Position numbers and translations under genes: made by a program. 62,834 nucleotides of DNA, from the NCBI GenBank assembly GCA_009780855.1, contig WQZG01000012.1, forward strand, positions 1 to 62,834, in the 5' to 3' direction. Below the pieces are notes generated by a model. The model worked only from the letters and a program-made list of their open reading frames with translations. It made no database searches and was not told the DNA's origin. Source of the DNA: Treponema sp. Lineage in GTDB: Bacteria; Spirochaetota; Spirochaetia; Treponematales; Breznakiellaceae. Shown here in pieces: positions 1 to 7,552 of this stretch. Every line of letters begins with the position of its first letter. Positions within the stretch are counted from its first letter, which is position 1.

Positions 1-3
1 CAT
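1..3 (-). CDS. rpsR: Start codon of the next gene in the rpsF-ssb operon, probably rpsR (cut by window edge)
   Basis: Bases 1-3 read CAT, an ATG on the minus strand, preceded at a good distance by AGGAG (reverse complement of about 12-16). It sits 18 bases downstream of the ssb stop. In most bacteria rpsF-ssb is followed by rpsR (ribosomal protein S18), so that identity is inferred from gene order; no coding residue beyond the start is visible. Confidence 0.5.
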
Positions 4-21
4 AATAATTCACTCCTGATA

Positions 22-486
22 TTAAAATGGAATATCGTCTGTAAAACCGTCGTCCTGGGCCGGCGCCGGCTGTCCGCGGTTACCGGAGTAACCCTGATCC
101 TGGCCGCCGGAATTATTACCTGTAAAATTACCGCCCTGGCCTGCTCCCTGCCCCGCTCCGGGACTACCGCCCAAAAGCTGGACATTGCTGGCTATTATTT
201 CAATCTTGGACCGGTTTTGGCCGTCCTGCTGCCATCTGTCCTGACGCAGTTCGCCCTCAACCCCAATCTGTTTTCCTTTTTGCATGAATTGATTAATGGA
301 TTCACCCTGGCGGCCCCAAAGGACAACATCGAAATAATTAACTTCGTCTTCCCATTGATCGCCGACTTTTTTGCGGCGGTTGACCGCTATGGAAAATTTG
401 CAAACCGCCTGGCCGCCTGCGGTATATTTTAATTCCGCGTCCCTGGTCAGCCGGCCCACCAATACAACCTGGTTTATATCGGCCAT
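22..486 (-). CDS. ssb: Single-stranded DNA-binding protein
   Basis: 154 aa protein that coats single-stranded DNA during replication, repair and recombination. The OB fold occupies about residues 1-108, beginning MADINQVVLVGRLTRD, and is followed by a Gly/Gln/Asn-rich flexible linker (about 109-145) and the acidic tail ending DDIPF, which docks partner proteins such as PriA and exonuclease I in known bacteria. Length and architecture are normal for the family. It lies 4 bases downstream of rpsF, the standard rpsF-ssb-rpsR order, so it should be transcribed from the rpsF promoter at 841-869. Confidence 0.97.
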   Translation of the reverse strand: MADINQVVLVGRLTRDAELKYTAGGQAVCKFSIAVNRRKKVGDQWEDEVNYFDVVLWGRQGESINQFMQKGKQIGVEGELRQDRWQQDGQNRSKIEIIASNVQLLGGSPGAGQGAGQGGNFTGNNSGGQDQGYSGNRGQPAPAQDDGFTDDIPF

Positions 487-490
487 AAAC

Positions 491-772
491 CTATTCCTCC
501 AATTTTACAAAGAGGTATTTAAGTAAATTGGCGTTAAGTTTAAAAATTCTGTCCAGGGTAACGATTTTTTCCGGGTCAGCCTTAATCAAAAAGAGGGCAT
601 ATTTAGCCCGTTTTCTTTTTTTAACTTCATACGCGAGATCCTTGTCGCCGATTTCATCGGTTTTTACGATCTCTGCTCCGTTATTGCCGAGATCAGCCAA
701 AAGCTGTTCCCGCCCCGCTTTGTGCTGGTCTTCTTCCAAAGGGAAAATGACCATCAGTTCGTATTGACGCAT
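491..772 (-). CDS. rpsF: 30S ribosomal protein S6
   Basis: Small-subunit protein S6, about 93 aa, beginning MRQYELMVIFPLEED and ending in the usual charged region. S6 binds the 16S rRNA central domain as a heterodimer with S18. A longer reading (to 793) is possible, but AAGGAGG lies just upstream of the ATG at 772 (reverse complement of about 779-785), and family alignment also favours this start. It is first gene of the rpsF-ssb operon, with a strong promoter and two hairpins in its leader that could take part in the S6:S18 autoregulation known for this operon elsewhere. Confidence 0.96.
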   Translation of the reverse strand: MRQYELMVIFPLEEDQHKAGREQLLADLGNNGAEIVKTDEIGDKDLAYEVKKRKRAKYALFLIKADPEKIVTLDRIFKLNANLLKYLFVKLEE

Positions 773-796
773 GTGTCCTCCTTGCGGACTCATTCG

Positions 797-819
797 GCCT
801 GTTAATCTTATTAGCAGGC
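797..819 (-). promoter_or_regulatory. Hairpin in the rpsF 5' leader
   Basis: In the rpsF mRNA this reads GCCUG-C-UAAU-AAG-AUUA-A-CAGGC: a nine-pair stem with one C/A mismatch and a 3-base loop, ending about 24 bases before the start codon. rpsF leaders in many bacteria carry a structure bound by the S6:S18 complex; whether this hairpin has the diagnostic CCG bulge of that motif is not clear, so only the hairpin itself is certain. Confidence 0.5.
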
Positions 820-823
820 AAAG

Positions 824-839
824 AGGTAAGTGATTACCT
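824..839. promoter_or_regulatory. Perfect palindrome at the rpsF transcription start
   Basis: AGGTAA-GTGA-TTACCT, two perfect 6-base arms around a 4-base centre. It lies immediately downstream of the rpsF -10 box (841-846) and spans the expected start site near 834. It could be a repressor operator or fold as a hairpin at the mRNA 5' end. Confidence 0.5.
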
Positions 840-840
840 G

Positions 841-869
841 ACTATAACGAAAATACCGGTTTATGGCAA
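841..869 (-). promoter_or_regulatory. Sigma-70-type promoter of the rpsF operon
   Basis: On the minus strand: -35 TTGCCA (864-869), exactly 17 bases, -10 TATAGT (841-846). The predicted start near 834 leaves a leader of about 60 bases containing two inverted repeats. Confidence 0.8.
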
Positions 870-910
870 GCCATTATATTTATAGTATCGAATATGCGAT
901 AATTATGCGA

Positions 911-939
911 TTGATTAGTAAAATAATTTAATATATTAT
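911..939 (+). promoter_or_regulatory. Sigma-70-type promoter for the 973-4570 gene run
   Basis: -35 TTGATT (911-916), 17 bases, -10 TATTAT (934-939), in a very AT-rich stretch. The predicted start near 946 would give a leader of under 30 bases without a clear Shine-Dalgarno sequence. The surrounding A/T richness offers other possible -10 boxes closer to the ATG. Confidence 0.55.
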
Positions 940-972
940 TATATATTACAATTTATTTTATATTAAATTTAA

Positions 973-1416
973 ATGAATAAGCAAGAAAATTATCGCGATA
1001 ATATATATTTACTCCTGGGGCGGATAAAATTAATCCGGGATACCCTTACTCTTGACATGGATCCGGAGATCTTTTTTACCAAATCCATTGACGATATAGA
1101 GTTTATCGATCAGATTTTGGGATTACTTTTAAAAAAGCTCAGGGAAAAAAGTCAATTAATTGACAGGGAAGAGCTTTTTAACAATCTTTCTGATCTTGAA
1201 TGGCAATTTTCCAGGGTTTTATCTGATATTTTAAGCGGCGCAGGGAGTATTTCGGCTGTTAAAAATCCCGAGATTAAAGAAAAGATCCTGCTGCTGCGTA
1301 AAAATAGCCTGGAAAGACGGGAAACCGCCGAGGCTATTGGCGAAACTACAACCGAAAATCCAAAAGAACCGGTTTTAAGTACAGATGAATTAAACGAACT
1401 TTTAAAAGAATTTTAG
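973..1416 (+). CDS. Unknown 147 aa cytoplasmic protein
   Basis: I do not recognise this family. It begins MNKQENYRDNIYLLL and is predominantly helical, with charged amphipathic stretches through about residue 115, then an acidic low-complexity tail. There is no signal peptide or membrane segment and no metal or nucleotide motif. It is the first gene of a run with rsmD, two TPR genes and rlmN, the next ORF starting 14 bases later, so co-transcription is likely. No Shine-Dalgarno sequence precedes the ATG. Confidence 0.75.
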   Translation: MNKQENYRDNIYLLLGRIKLIRDTLTLDMDPEIFFTKSIDDIEFIDQILGLLLKKLREKSQLIDREELFNNLSDLEWQFSRVLSDILSGAGSISAVKNPEIKEKILLLRKNSLERRETAEAIGETTTENPKEPVLSTDELNELLKEF

Positions 1417-1430
1417 GTTTACAGTTCTAT

Positions 1431-1967
1431 ATGAGAATTACAGGCGGAACTCTTGCGGGCCGGCAAGTAAAAGTACCCCCGGGCATAATACGGCCTGCGA
1501 TGGATAAAATGAGGGTATCTGTTTTTGCGGTTTTGGGTGATCTGACCGGATTATCTTTTTTGGACTTATTTACAGGTTCCGGTATAATTGCTCTTGAAGC
1601 GGCTTCGCGCGGAGCTTCATATATCGAAGCGGTAGAAATGGATCCATTAAAACGCAAGATACTGCTGGAAAACGTCGGTATTTCACCTGTAAGAATTAAT
1701 TGCCGTTTTATGCCCGCTGAATTATACATAAAACGCGGCAAACAGCCGTTTGACTTGATTTTTTGCGATCCTCCGTTTAATTACAAGTTTAAACGGGAAT
1801 TGATTTTAAATATTTGTGCTTCGGATCTGGCAAAAGACAAGACCATTATAATGATTCACAGACAGCGCAGCGAAAATTGCGGATCAGATATACCGAATTT
1901 GGAACTTTTTGACACCCGCGAATATGGCCGCTCGATAGTAGATTTTATGCTTTTTAGAGAAAAATGA
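1431..1967 (+). CDS. rsmD: 16S rRNA (guanine966-N2)-methyltransferase
   Basis: 178 aa SAM-dependent methyltransferase expected to methylate G966 of 16S rRNA in assembling 30S subunits. It opens with the RsmD-type segment MRITGGTLAGRQVKVPPG, followed by RPAMDKMRVSVF, the SAM motif I LDLFTGSGIIALEA (about residues 44-57), and motif IV CDPPF (about 111-115), where most relatives have DPPY or DPPF. Length fits the family. It lies between an unknown gene and two TPR genes and near rlmN, so the cluster has an rRNA-modification flavour. Confidence 0.9.
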   Translation: MRITGGTLAGRQVKVPPGIIRPAMDKMRVSVFAVLGDLTGLSFLDLFTGSGIIALEAASRGASYIEAVEMDPLKRKILLENVGISPVRINCRFMPAELYIKRGKQPFDLIFCDPPFNYKFKRELILNICASDLAKDKTIIMIHRQRSENCGSDIPNLELFDTREYGRSIVDFMLFREK

Positions 1968-2045
1968 CAAATTTTTTTGACTTTTTTTGATCTTTTTGAT
2001 ATATTTAAGATAAGTTTAATTATTTTAATAAATGGATGGAAAAAT

Positions 2046-2387
2046 ATGGATTACAAAAGGCTATTTAAAAATATTGAAAACGAAAGCATTTTTTATAAAA
2101 CCACAGTCAATCCTGCAATAGGATCGGCCGACAAAGCTGTCCTCAACAGGAAAGGCAACATTTACTTCAATAACGGTGACATAGAAAATGCCCGCAGAAT
2201 TTTCCTGACAACAGGTTATTCCGACGGATTAATCCGCGTGGGGGATGCTTACAGGTCCAACGGCCGCCTTATTGATGCCCTGCGCATGTACTGGATAGCT
2301 CCCGACAGGAATAAATCAGAGCCAATTATCATGAAATTGTCCATGATAATCCAAACCCTGCTTATTGAGGAAAATAACCATGGATGA
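2046..2387 (+). CDS. Small TPR-like protein
   Basis: About 113 aa, starting MDYKRLFKNIENES at 2046, where GGATGGA lies upstream; an in-frame extension to 1977 is less likely because it is rich in Phe/Ile and lacks a ribosome site. Residues about 35-85 (KGNIYFNNGDIENARRIF and IRVGDAYRSNGRLIDALRMY) look like two degenerate tetratricopeptide units, so it is probably a protein-interaction module. It overlaps the next TPR gene by 8 bases, implying translational coupling and a joint role. The function is unknown. Confidence 0.7.
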   Translation: MDYKRLFKNIENESIFYKTTVNPAIGSADKAVLNRKGNIYFNNGDIENARRIFLTTGYSDGLIRVGDAYRSNGRLIDALRMYWIAPDRNKSEPIIMKLSMIIQTLLIEENNHG

Positions 2388-3522
2388 ATTTAACAAAACA
2401 AGCAATAATGCTCCAGAACCCGAGATGCTGGATATGACTCCCTCCGAGGATATCGAAAACATTTCCGGTTTATCCAAAAAAGGTTATCAGTTACTAAAGG
2501 AAAACAACATTGATGAGGCAATAACCTGCTTTTCGAGAATCCTTTCGGTAGACGAGCATAATAATTACGCCCTTGTCGGAATGGGAGACGCGGCGCGCAA
2601 GAACCACAGCTATAGGGAAGCGATTGGTTTTTATCAGCGCTGCCTTACTACCCACCCGCAGAACAACTATGCGCTGTTCGGACTTGCGGATTGTTACAAG
2701 GCTCTTAACCTGTTTCCTAAAGTTATAGAAATCTGGGAACAATATCTGCTCTATGATGATCGCAACATTACCATTCTTACCAGAGTCGCCGACGCGTACA
2801 GAAAAGTAAGGGATTTTAAACACTCCAGGGAAATTTACCTTAAAGTGCTGGAAATGGACGAAAACAACGCGTATGCCATCATAGGATTGGGACACCTGCA
2901 TTACGACTTTAAAGAGTACAGGGAAGCGCTTTCGTATTGGGAAAAAATGATAAACCTCAACGCGGAGAACGTTGATATCAGAGTGCTTACTTCCATTGGG
3001 AACTGCCACAGGAAATTAAAAACTTTTTCCAGCGGTATTAGTTATTTTGAAAAAGCTCTGCAGCGTGATAAAAACAACTTTTATGCCCTCTTTGGTCTGG
3101 CCGACTGCTACAGGGGCATGAAACAGCCGGAACGTACATTAATGTACTGGAACAGAATTCTGGAACAGGATCCGCAGAACAAAGTCATTTTAACCAGGGC
3201 CGGAGACGCTTACCGCAATTTAAACAATTACCCCAAAGCTACCGAATATTACGAGAGGGCGCTTAATATTGAATATGACACTTACGCTGTGCTGGGACTC
3301 GCCATGGTAGCAAAGGCCCAGTCCAAGTTTGATGAAACTTCGGAGTCCCTTATAAAACTTATTCAGCAGGATTCCAGGAACTACCGGTTTTATCTGGAAC
3401 TTGCGGACTGCAAAGTAAAAAAAGGGGAGCGTAAAAAGGCAGTAGAAATTCTGGAAGATTTCCAGAAGCTTGGAATAAGGAGCAACGCGGTAGCTGATTT
3501 TTTGGAGCAAATCAAGTCATAA
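2380..3522 (+). CDS. Tetratricopeptide repeat protein
   Basis: About 380 aa with at least eight consecutive TPR units from about residue 25 to the C-terminus, visible as a repeated pattern of Ala/Gly/Tyr positions such as NYALVGMGDAARKNHSYREA, NYALFGLADCYKALNLFPKV and NAYAIIGLGHLHYDFKEYRE. It has no signal peptide, so it is probably a cytoplasmic scaffold. The start MDEFNKTSNN at 2380 is chosen because TGAGGA precedes it; the longer reading from 2365 includes that site. It follows a smaller TPR gene and precedes rlmN by 7 bases. The partner proteins cannot be named. Confidence 0.85.
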   Translation: MDEFNKTSNNAPEPEMLDMTPSEDIENISGLSKKGYQLLKENNIDEAITCFSRILSVDEHNNYALVGMGDAARKNHSYREAIGFYQRCLTTHPQNNYALFGLADCYKALNLFPKVIEIWEQYLLYDDRNITILTRVADAYRKVRDFKHSREIYLKVLEMDENNAYAIIGLGHLHYDFKEYREALSYWEKMINLNAENVDIRVLTSIGNCHRKLKTFSSGISYFEKALQRDKNNFYALFGLADCYRGMKQPERTLMYWNRILEQDPQNKVILTRAGDAYRNLNNYPKATEYYERALNIEYDTYAVLGLAMVAKAQSKFDETSESLIKLIQQDSRNYRFYLELADCKVKKGERKKAVEILEDFQKLGIRSNAVADFLEQIKS

Positions 3523-3529
3523 TTGGTTT

Positions 3530-4570
3530 ATGACCAAAAAACCTGTCCTTGCCGGATTGCTGCCGCAGGAGATCGGCGTGATAATACGGAACACAACCGG
3601 CCTGGACCTGCCGGCGTTCCGTTCGGCGCAGATTTGCCAATGGATAAAAAAGGCCGCTGCTTTTGATCAAATGCTGAATCTTCCCCTGGCTTTAAGGGAA
3701 GATTTGGCAAAAAATTTAAGACTTTATTCTTCTTCTGTTACAGGTGATTTTACTGACAGCGACGGCACGGTCAAGTTACGGCTGGGTCTTGAAGACGGGT
3801 GCAGCATTGAGGCTGTAATTCTAAATGACGGCAAAGACCGAAAAACCGCCTGCCTTTCTGCCCAGGCCGGATGTCCGCTCTCCTGTGTTTTTTGTAAAAC
3901 CGGAACCCTTGGTTTTAAACGCAATTTAACCGCCGCAGAAATTACCGAACAATTTATTTTTTTAAGGCAAAAATGCCCGGATATTTCCCATATTGTAATC
4001 ATGGGTATGGGAGAACCCCTGTTTAACCTTGATGAATTAAGAAAGGCAATTAATTATTTTACAGATGTTAATGGTTTCGGAATTTCAAAAAGGAGGATTA
4101 CCGTATCCACCGCGGGGATCTGCGCCGGGATTGCCGACCTGGCAGATAACGGACCTGATGTGCGGCTTGCGGTTTCACTTACCAGCGCCAGACAGGAACT
4201 GCGCGAAAAACTTATGCCCGCGGCCAAAGCCAATCCCCTCCCCAGCCTTAAAAACAGCCTTGTTTATTATCAAAATAAAAATAAACGCAGGATTACACTG
4301 GAGACTGTTCTTTTAAAAGAAATCAATACAGGGGTTAAAGACGCAGCCGCAATCGCGGAATTCGCGGAATCCCTTGATACCGTAATAAACCTTATCCCGT
4401 GGAATCCGGTAGACGGACTGCTCCTTGACGGCAGGCCCCTGCAGCCTCCTTCTGCGGACGAGACAGCCGCATTCGCCGGAGCCCTCGCAAAATTAAATTT
4501 AAAAGTTACCATGCGCTTAAGCAAAGGAAAGGGAGTCTGCGGCGCCTGCGGTCAGTTGGGAAGTTTGTAA
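3530..4570 (+). CDS. rlmN: Dual-specificity rRNA/tRNA adenine-C2 methyltransferase RlmN
   Basis: 346 aa radical SAM enzyme that methylates C2 of A2503 in 23S rRNA and usually A37 of some tRNAs. The cluster-binding cysteines C115, C119 and C122 are in CPLSCVFC, followed by KTGTLGF; GMGEPL and the C-terminal segment GVCGACGQL carry the remaining family signatures. In the CGQL context C340 corresponds to the methyl-carrying cysteine of E. coli RlmN. Cfr, the resistance paralogue, is less likely given the chromosomal housekeeping context and ordinary sequence. It is last of the plus-strand run that starts at 973, and convergent with the DUF445 gene. Confidence 0.93.
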   Translation: MTKKPVLAGLLPQEIGVIIRNTTGLDLPAFRSAQICQWIKKAAAFDQMLNLPLALREDLAKNLRLYSSSVTGDFTDSDGTVKLRLGLEDGCSIEAVILNDGKDRKTACLSAQAGCPLSCVFCKTGTLGFKRNLTAAEITEQFIFLRQKCPDISHIVIMGMGEPLFNLDELRKAINYFTDVNGFGISKRRITVSTAGICAGIADLADNGPDVRLAVSLTSARQELREKLMPAAKANPLPSLKNSLVYYQNKNKRRITLETVLLKEINTGVKDAAAIAEFAESLDTVINLIPWNPVDGLLLDGRPLQPPSADETAAFAGALAKLNLKVTMRLSKGKGVCGACGQLGSL

Positions 4571-4588
4571 ATCAACAACAAACAAAAA

Positions 4589-5551
4589 TTATAAAAAAAT
4601 CGATAAAAAAGTCTGGAATATTCCGATTAAGAAACCAAGGATCCCGCCAAAAATGTCTATCCACCAAAGCTGCCCCGCCAATACGTCAAGAATCAATTTT
4701 TCTACCCGCAGCATGTCGAGTGAATTTATCCTTTCTGCAACCATGCTTTTTATATCGATGGTTGTTAAAAGGCTGTCAATTTGTTCTATTGCGGTGTTAA
4801 GGATTTTTTCCGCAAGAAACAAATCCAGTTTTTCTTTTGGATCCGGTCCTACCCAGGAACCAAGCGGGGCCAGAATTTGGCGCAGGCAAAAATCCGGCCT
4901 GTCCTCGGGGATTTTATTTATTTGATTCTCCACAACGCCGATAATTTTACCCTCGCCCTCTTCTGATTTAAGAAGGTTGTCAAGCTGGAGCACCAAATCG
5001 TTTACAATATCCGGAATCTTCTCATTGATGGTTTTGTCGTACTGCCCGGCTGTAATAAGCAGCCGTTGAAAAATGTTCAGCTCCAGAATGGCTTTTGTAA
5101 TAATCTGGCGGAGCTGGGCTTCTATGGTTTCCCGGATTTCATCGCGGCGTAAAAAATTAATGACTGCCCCTGACGCGTAAGGATAAACCGCTTTGGCGCC
5201 GGATACAATGTAACCGGAAATCCCGGGAAGCCATTGGGCCGCGGGCATGGTAAGTATTTTTTCGGTATAACCGGAAAGCGCCTTTCTTAGGCCTTCTGTT
5301 ACATCCGGACTGGTAAGCCGTTTCCGCAGTATCTCAGGAGTTAATAATTCTGTTTCTACCATCCGGCCTATACTGTCCGCCAGTTTACTCCTTTCTTTGG
5401 GCAGTATGCCCGGTGTAAAAGGCACTCTGATGCCAAAGACCCTGTATTCTTTTAAGGGCCTAAAGAGCATTTTTATGGCTACAACATTGGTTGCATAACC
5501 GATAATAGCGCCCGCTATCGGGGGCAATAACCATGCCAATTTAAAAGTCAT
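4589..5551 (-). CDS. DUF445-family membrane protein
   Basis: 320 aa. Residues about 5-25 form a membrane segment with the DUF445 signature PPIAGAIIGYATNVVAIKML, followed by FRPLKEYRVFGIRVPFTPGI, a long soluble helical part rich in amphipathic repeats, and a second hydrophobic segment at the extreme C-terminus (about 295-320). The family (YheB/YjiN-like) is widespread but its function is not established; involvement in envelope or sporulation processes has been suggested in other groups. It is 36 bases downstream of the lipoprotein gene 5588-6016 on the same strand. Confidence 0.85.
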   Translation of the reverse strand: MTFKLAWLLPPIAGAIIGYATNVVAIKMLFRPLKEYRVFGIRVPFTPGILPKERSKLADSIGRMVETELLTPEILRKRLTSPDVTEGLRKALSGYTEKILTMPAAQWLPGISGYIVSGAKAVYPYASGAVINFLRRDEIRETIEAQLRQIITKAILELNIFQRLLITAGQYDKTINEKIPDIVNDLVLQLDNLLKSEEGEGKIIGVVENQINKIPEDRPDFCLRQILAPLGSWVGPDPKEKLDLFLAEKILNTAIEQIDSLLTTIDIKSMVAERINSLDMLRVEKLILDVLAGQLWWIDIFGGILGFLIGIFQTFLSIFL

Positions 5552-5587
5552 AAATTTAATTTCCGCATCATGGGTGTAATGTCCGTT

Positions 5588-6016
5588 TTATGGGTTCATT
5601 ATCCGGGCCGCTGTCTGGGCCTGGGCTTCGCTGTCATATATTATCAGGGAAGATTCCTTTAACCAGCCCTGAATACTGTCGTCTGGTGCGCCTGTATATG
5701 GGGCTTCCACTTTAACCCAGTTCTCGGCATTGGCGCCGTTTTTAACCGATTGCCTTTCCATTATTTTTACAAGTGATCTTTTTCTTAGATAACCAAGTGA
5801 ATTATTTTCCTGCAGGGGTTCCGCGAGTACATGGACAAAAGATTCATCCACAACACCGTACCCAATAAAATCCCTGTCCAGGGGATTTGTAGGCGGCGGA
5901 ATGATCTGAATTTCACCTGTATTTCCGGTACAGGAAAAAAAACAAACAGTTAAAAGCAGCACAAACACAAGCAGCGCGAGCGCTTGACCATTGCTGCCCT
6001 GAACCTCTAATCTCAT
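5588..6016 (-). CDS. Predicted lipoprotein with SH3-like domain
   Basis: 142 aa. A hydrophobic N-terminus (about residues 11-28) ends in a lipobox-like FFSC, so the mature protein probably starts at that cysteine as a lipoprotein. The rest resembles a bacterial SH3 fold: GYGVVDESFVHVLAEP, SLGYLRKRSLVKIMER, ENWVKVEAPY and IQGWLKESSLI follow the usual VxxLNVRxxP...VxxGWV order. Such domains often bind peptidoglycan or other envelope ligands. Its start codon is separated by only 3 bases from the divergent start at 6020, leaving no room for a separate promoter or ribosome site. Confidence 0.65.
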   Translation of the reverse strand: MRLEVQGSNGQALALLVFVLLLTVCFFSCTGNTGEIQIIPPPTNPLDRDFIGYGVVDESFVHVLAEPLQENNSLGYLRKRSLVKIMERQSVKNGANAENWVKVEAPYTGAPDDSIQGWLKESSLIIYDSEAQAQTAARIMNP

Positions 6017-6025
6017 ACTATGAGA
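6011..6025. promoter_or_regulatory. Palindrome joining two divergent start codons
   Basis: TCTCAT-ACT-ATGAGA: perfect 6-base arms with a 3-base spacer. The left arm holds the minus-strand ATG (6014-6016) and the right arm the plus-strand ATG (6020-6022), so both genes begin ATGAGA. Neither has a convincing Shine-Dalgarno sequence. Confidence 0.6.
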
Positions 6026-7045
6026 ACTATACCTGTTTTCTTAATAATAGTCAGCATCCTTCTCATTCCGGCTATGCCGTTAAGCGCCCAAAGTTTTTTG
6101 GGCGCCGACGCTTTTAGCGTAAAAGCGCTGACAGGGTTTATGTTTGGGCAGGCACAGGAAATCGTATACCAGGGAAATCCTCCCAATAACAGCAATCCTT
6201 ATACCAGCCTGCTTCTCTGGGATTTTAAACCTTTAATTTATTTTGGTTTGGAAGCGGGATTTAATAATCAATCCCCATGGCTTAATAAGGGTCTTTATTC
6301 TTCTCTGGCGCTAAAAGCGGGATTGCCTTTAAAAACAGGTATCATCGAAGATTTTGACTGGCTTTCCACAACAAACAGTTTTATTACCCATTATTCAAGA
6401 CATGACGCGTATTCCAGGAATGCCTTTGAAGAGTTATTCGCAGGTTTTGGTACGTTCACTGCGGATTTAAGCGCCGGTTATTCCTGGGCCTTTTTGGATA
6501 AGGTTTGGCTAAGGCCTTACGGTACATTATCCTATTTCCGTTTTTCCTGGAAGTCGTTTGACGGCTATGCCCAATACAGCGGAAACAGTGACGCAGCATC
6601 CCCCGGCAATATTGCCTGGGATCCGAATTCTCTCAAAGATCCACGTTCCGGCCCTGCAATTAATTATACCCAAAATTGGTTAATATTTTCGCCGGGAGTG
6701 GCAGCCGGAATATATTTTAGTGAATTCCTGAATATGACTTTTTCGATGTCCATAACTCCCTTAATTTATGGGTTCAACCGGGATGACCATTTAAGCTCGA
6801 CAAAATCTTATTTATATCTGGATTATGTTGAATTTGGAATATATATGCGGCATGAATTGTCATTTGAATTTTTACCGTACAGGAACTTGTCTTTTGGATT
6901 TTCCGCTGTATTAATGAATTTAAGCGGTTCAAAGGGCGACAACTATACATCTAAATTCGGCGGACCATTTGAATTATACCGTAATGTCGCCGGCGGCGGA
7001 TTTACATTTGCGGATATTACATTGTCTGCAAAATACGTTTTTTAA
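6020..7045 (+). CDS. Predicted outer-membrane beta-barrel protein
   Basis: 341 aa with a clear signal peptide (MRTIPVFLIIVSILLIPA, cleavage probably after PLSA near residue 23). The mature part alternates polar and hydrophobic/aromatic residues typical of membrane beta strands (for example WAFLDKVWLRPYGTLSYFRF), and it ends with the aromatic terminus AKYVF expected of proteins inserted by the BAM machinery. It has no close named family that I recognise. It stands alone on the plus strand between minus-strand envelope genes, divergent from the lipoprotein gene at 5588-6016. Confidence 0.6.
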   Translation: MRTIPVFLIIVSILLIPAMPLSAQSFLGADAFSVKALTGFMFGQAQEIVYQGNPPNNSNPYTSLLLWDFKPLIYFGLEAGFNNQSPWLNKGLYSSLALKAGLPLKTGIIEDFDWLSTTNSFITHYSRHDAYSRNAFEELFAGFGTFTADLSAGYSWAFLDKVWLRPYGTLSYFRFSWKSFDGYAQYSGNSDAASPGNIAWDPNSLKDPRSGPAINYTQNWLIFSPGVAAGIYFSEFLNMTFSMSITPLIYGFNRDDHLSSTKSYLYLDYVEFGIYMRHELSFEFLPYRNLSFGFSAVLMNLSGSKGDNYTSKFGGPFELYRNVAGGGFTFADITLSAKYVF

Positions 7046-7057
7046 TATTTAGCCTGT

Positions 7058-7080
7058 CCGGTGATATAGCCGGTTATTTT
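7058..7080 (+). terminator. Weak terminator-like hairpin after the outer-membrane protein gene
   Basis: CCGGT (7058-7062), loop GATATA, GCCGG (7069-7073), followed by TTATTTT. The stem is five pairs including one G-U. It lies between convergent gene ends at 7045 and 7079. Confidence 0.35.
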
Positions 7081-7492
7081 ACAGGAAAAGAACCCTGGGG
7101 AACAGGAAATGCAGTATTGCGATTACAATGGCCGCAATCCCGATTATCTTCCTGTTCTGCATTAAAATAAGCTGAACTGATGTTTTTCCCTCATTATCCC
7201 ATTTAATTGTGGTATGATTCTTAAAATATTCATAAAGCAGAATAAACCCGGAAACCAGCCCGGCGGCAGCGGGCAGTAAATCCCCGACTACCCTTACATC
7301 GCCGTCCGTAACGGACAATATTTTTAAAAGTCCTACCGCCATTGTGGCTATGCCCAGAATAAGCCTGAATTTTTCGTTCCTCAAAGAAAACCCCGGGACG
7401 GTTTCTTCCGGATTATAATCTTCATTCCCGAATACGAGGATGTAACCGGTCAATAAGTTTAGGGCTATTGATAAAAAATAAATTTGTATCAT
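7079..7492 (-). CDS. Small four-helix membrane protein of unknown function
   Basis: 137 aa with four hydrophobic segments at about residues 3-20, 43-60, 69-88 and 113-135, separated by short charged loops. No catalytic or ligand motif was recognised. It follows the minus-strand run 11050-7553 after a gap of about 60 bases, so it may be its last gene. Confidence 0.7.
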   Translation of the reverse strand: MIQIYFLSIALNLLTGYILVFGNEDYNPEETVPGFSLRNEKFRLILGIATMAVGLLKILSVTDGDVRVVGDLLPAAAGLVSGFILLYEYFKNHTTIKWDNEGKTSVQLILMQNRKIIGIAAIVIAILHFLFPRVLFL

Positions 7493-7552
7493 TATACGGG
7501 CAGTGTAACAACAATCCGGGTTAAATGTAAACCACTGTTTACCCAGCGTTGT

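Noticed and set aside
1977..2045. N-terminal hydrophobic extension (membrane anchor) of the small TPR protein
   Set aside because: No ribosome site; GGATGGA supports the ATG at 2046, and the next TPR protein also lacks an anchor.
4571..4588. Possible terminator between convergent rlmN and the DUF445 gene
   Set aside because: Only 18 bases, A-rich, with no inverted repeat.
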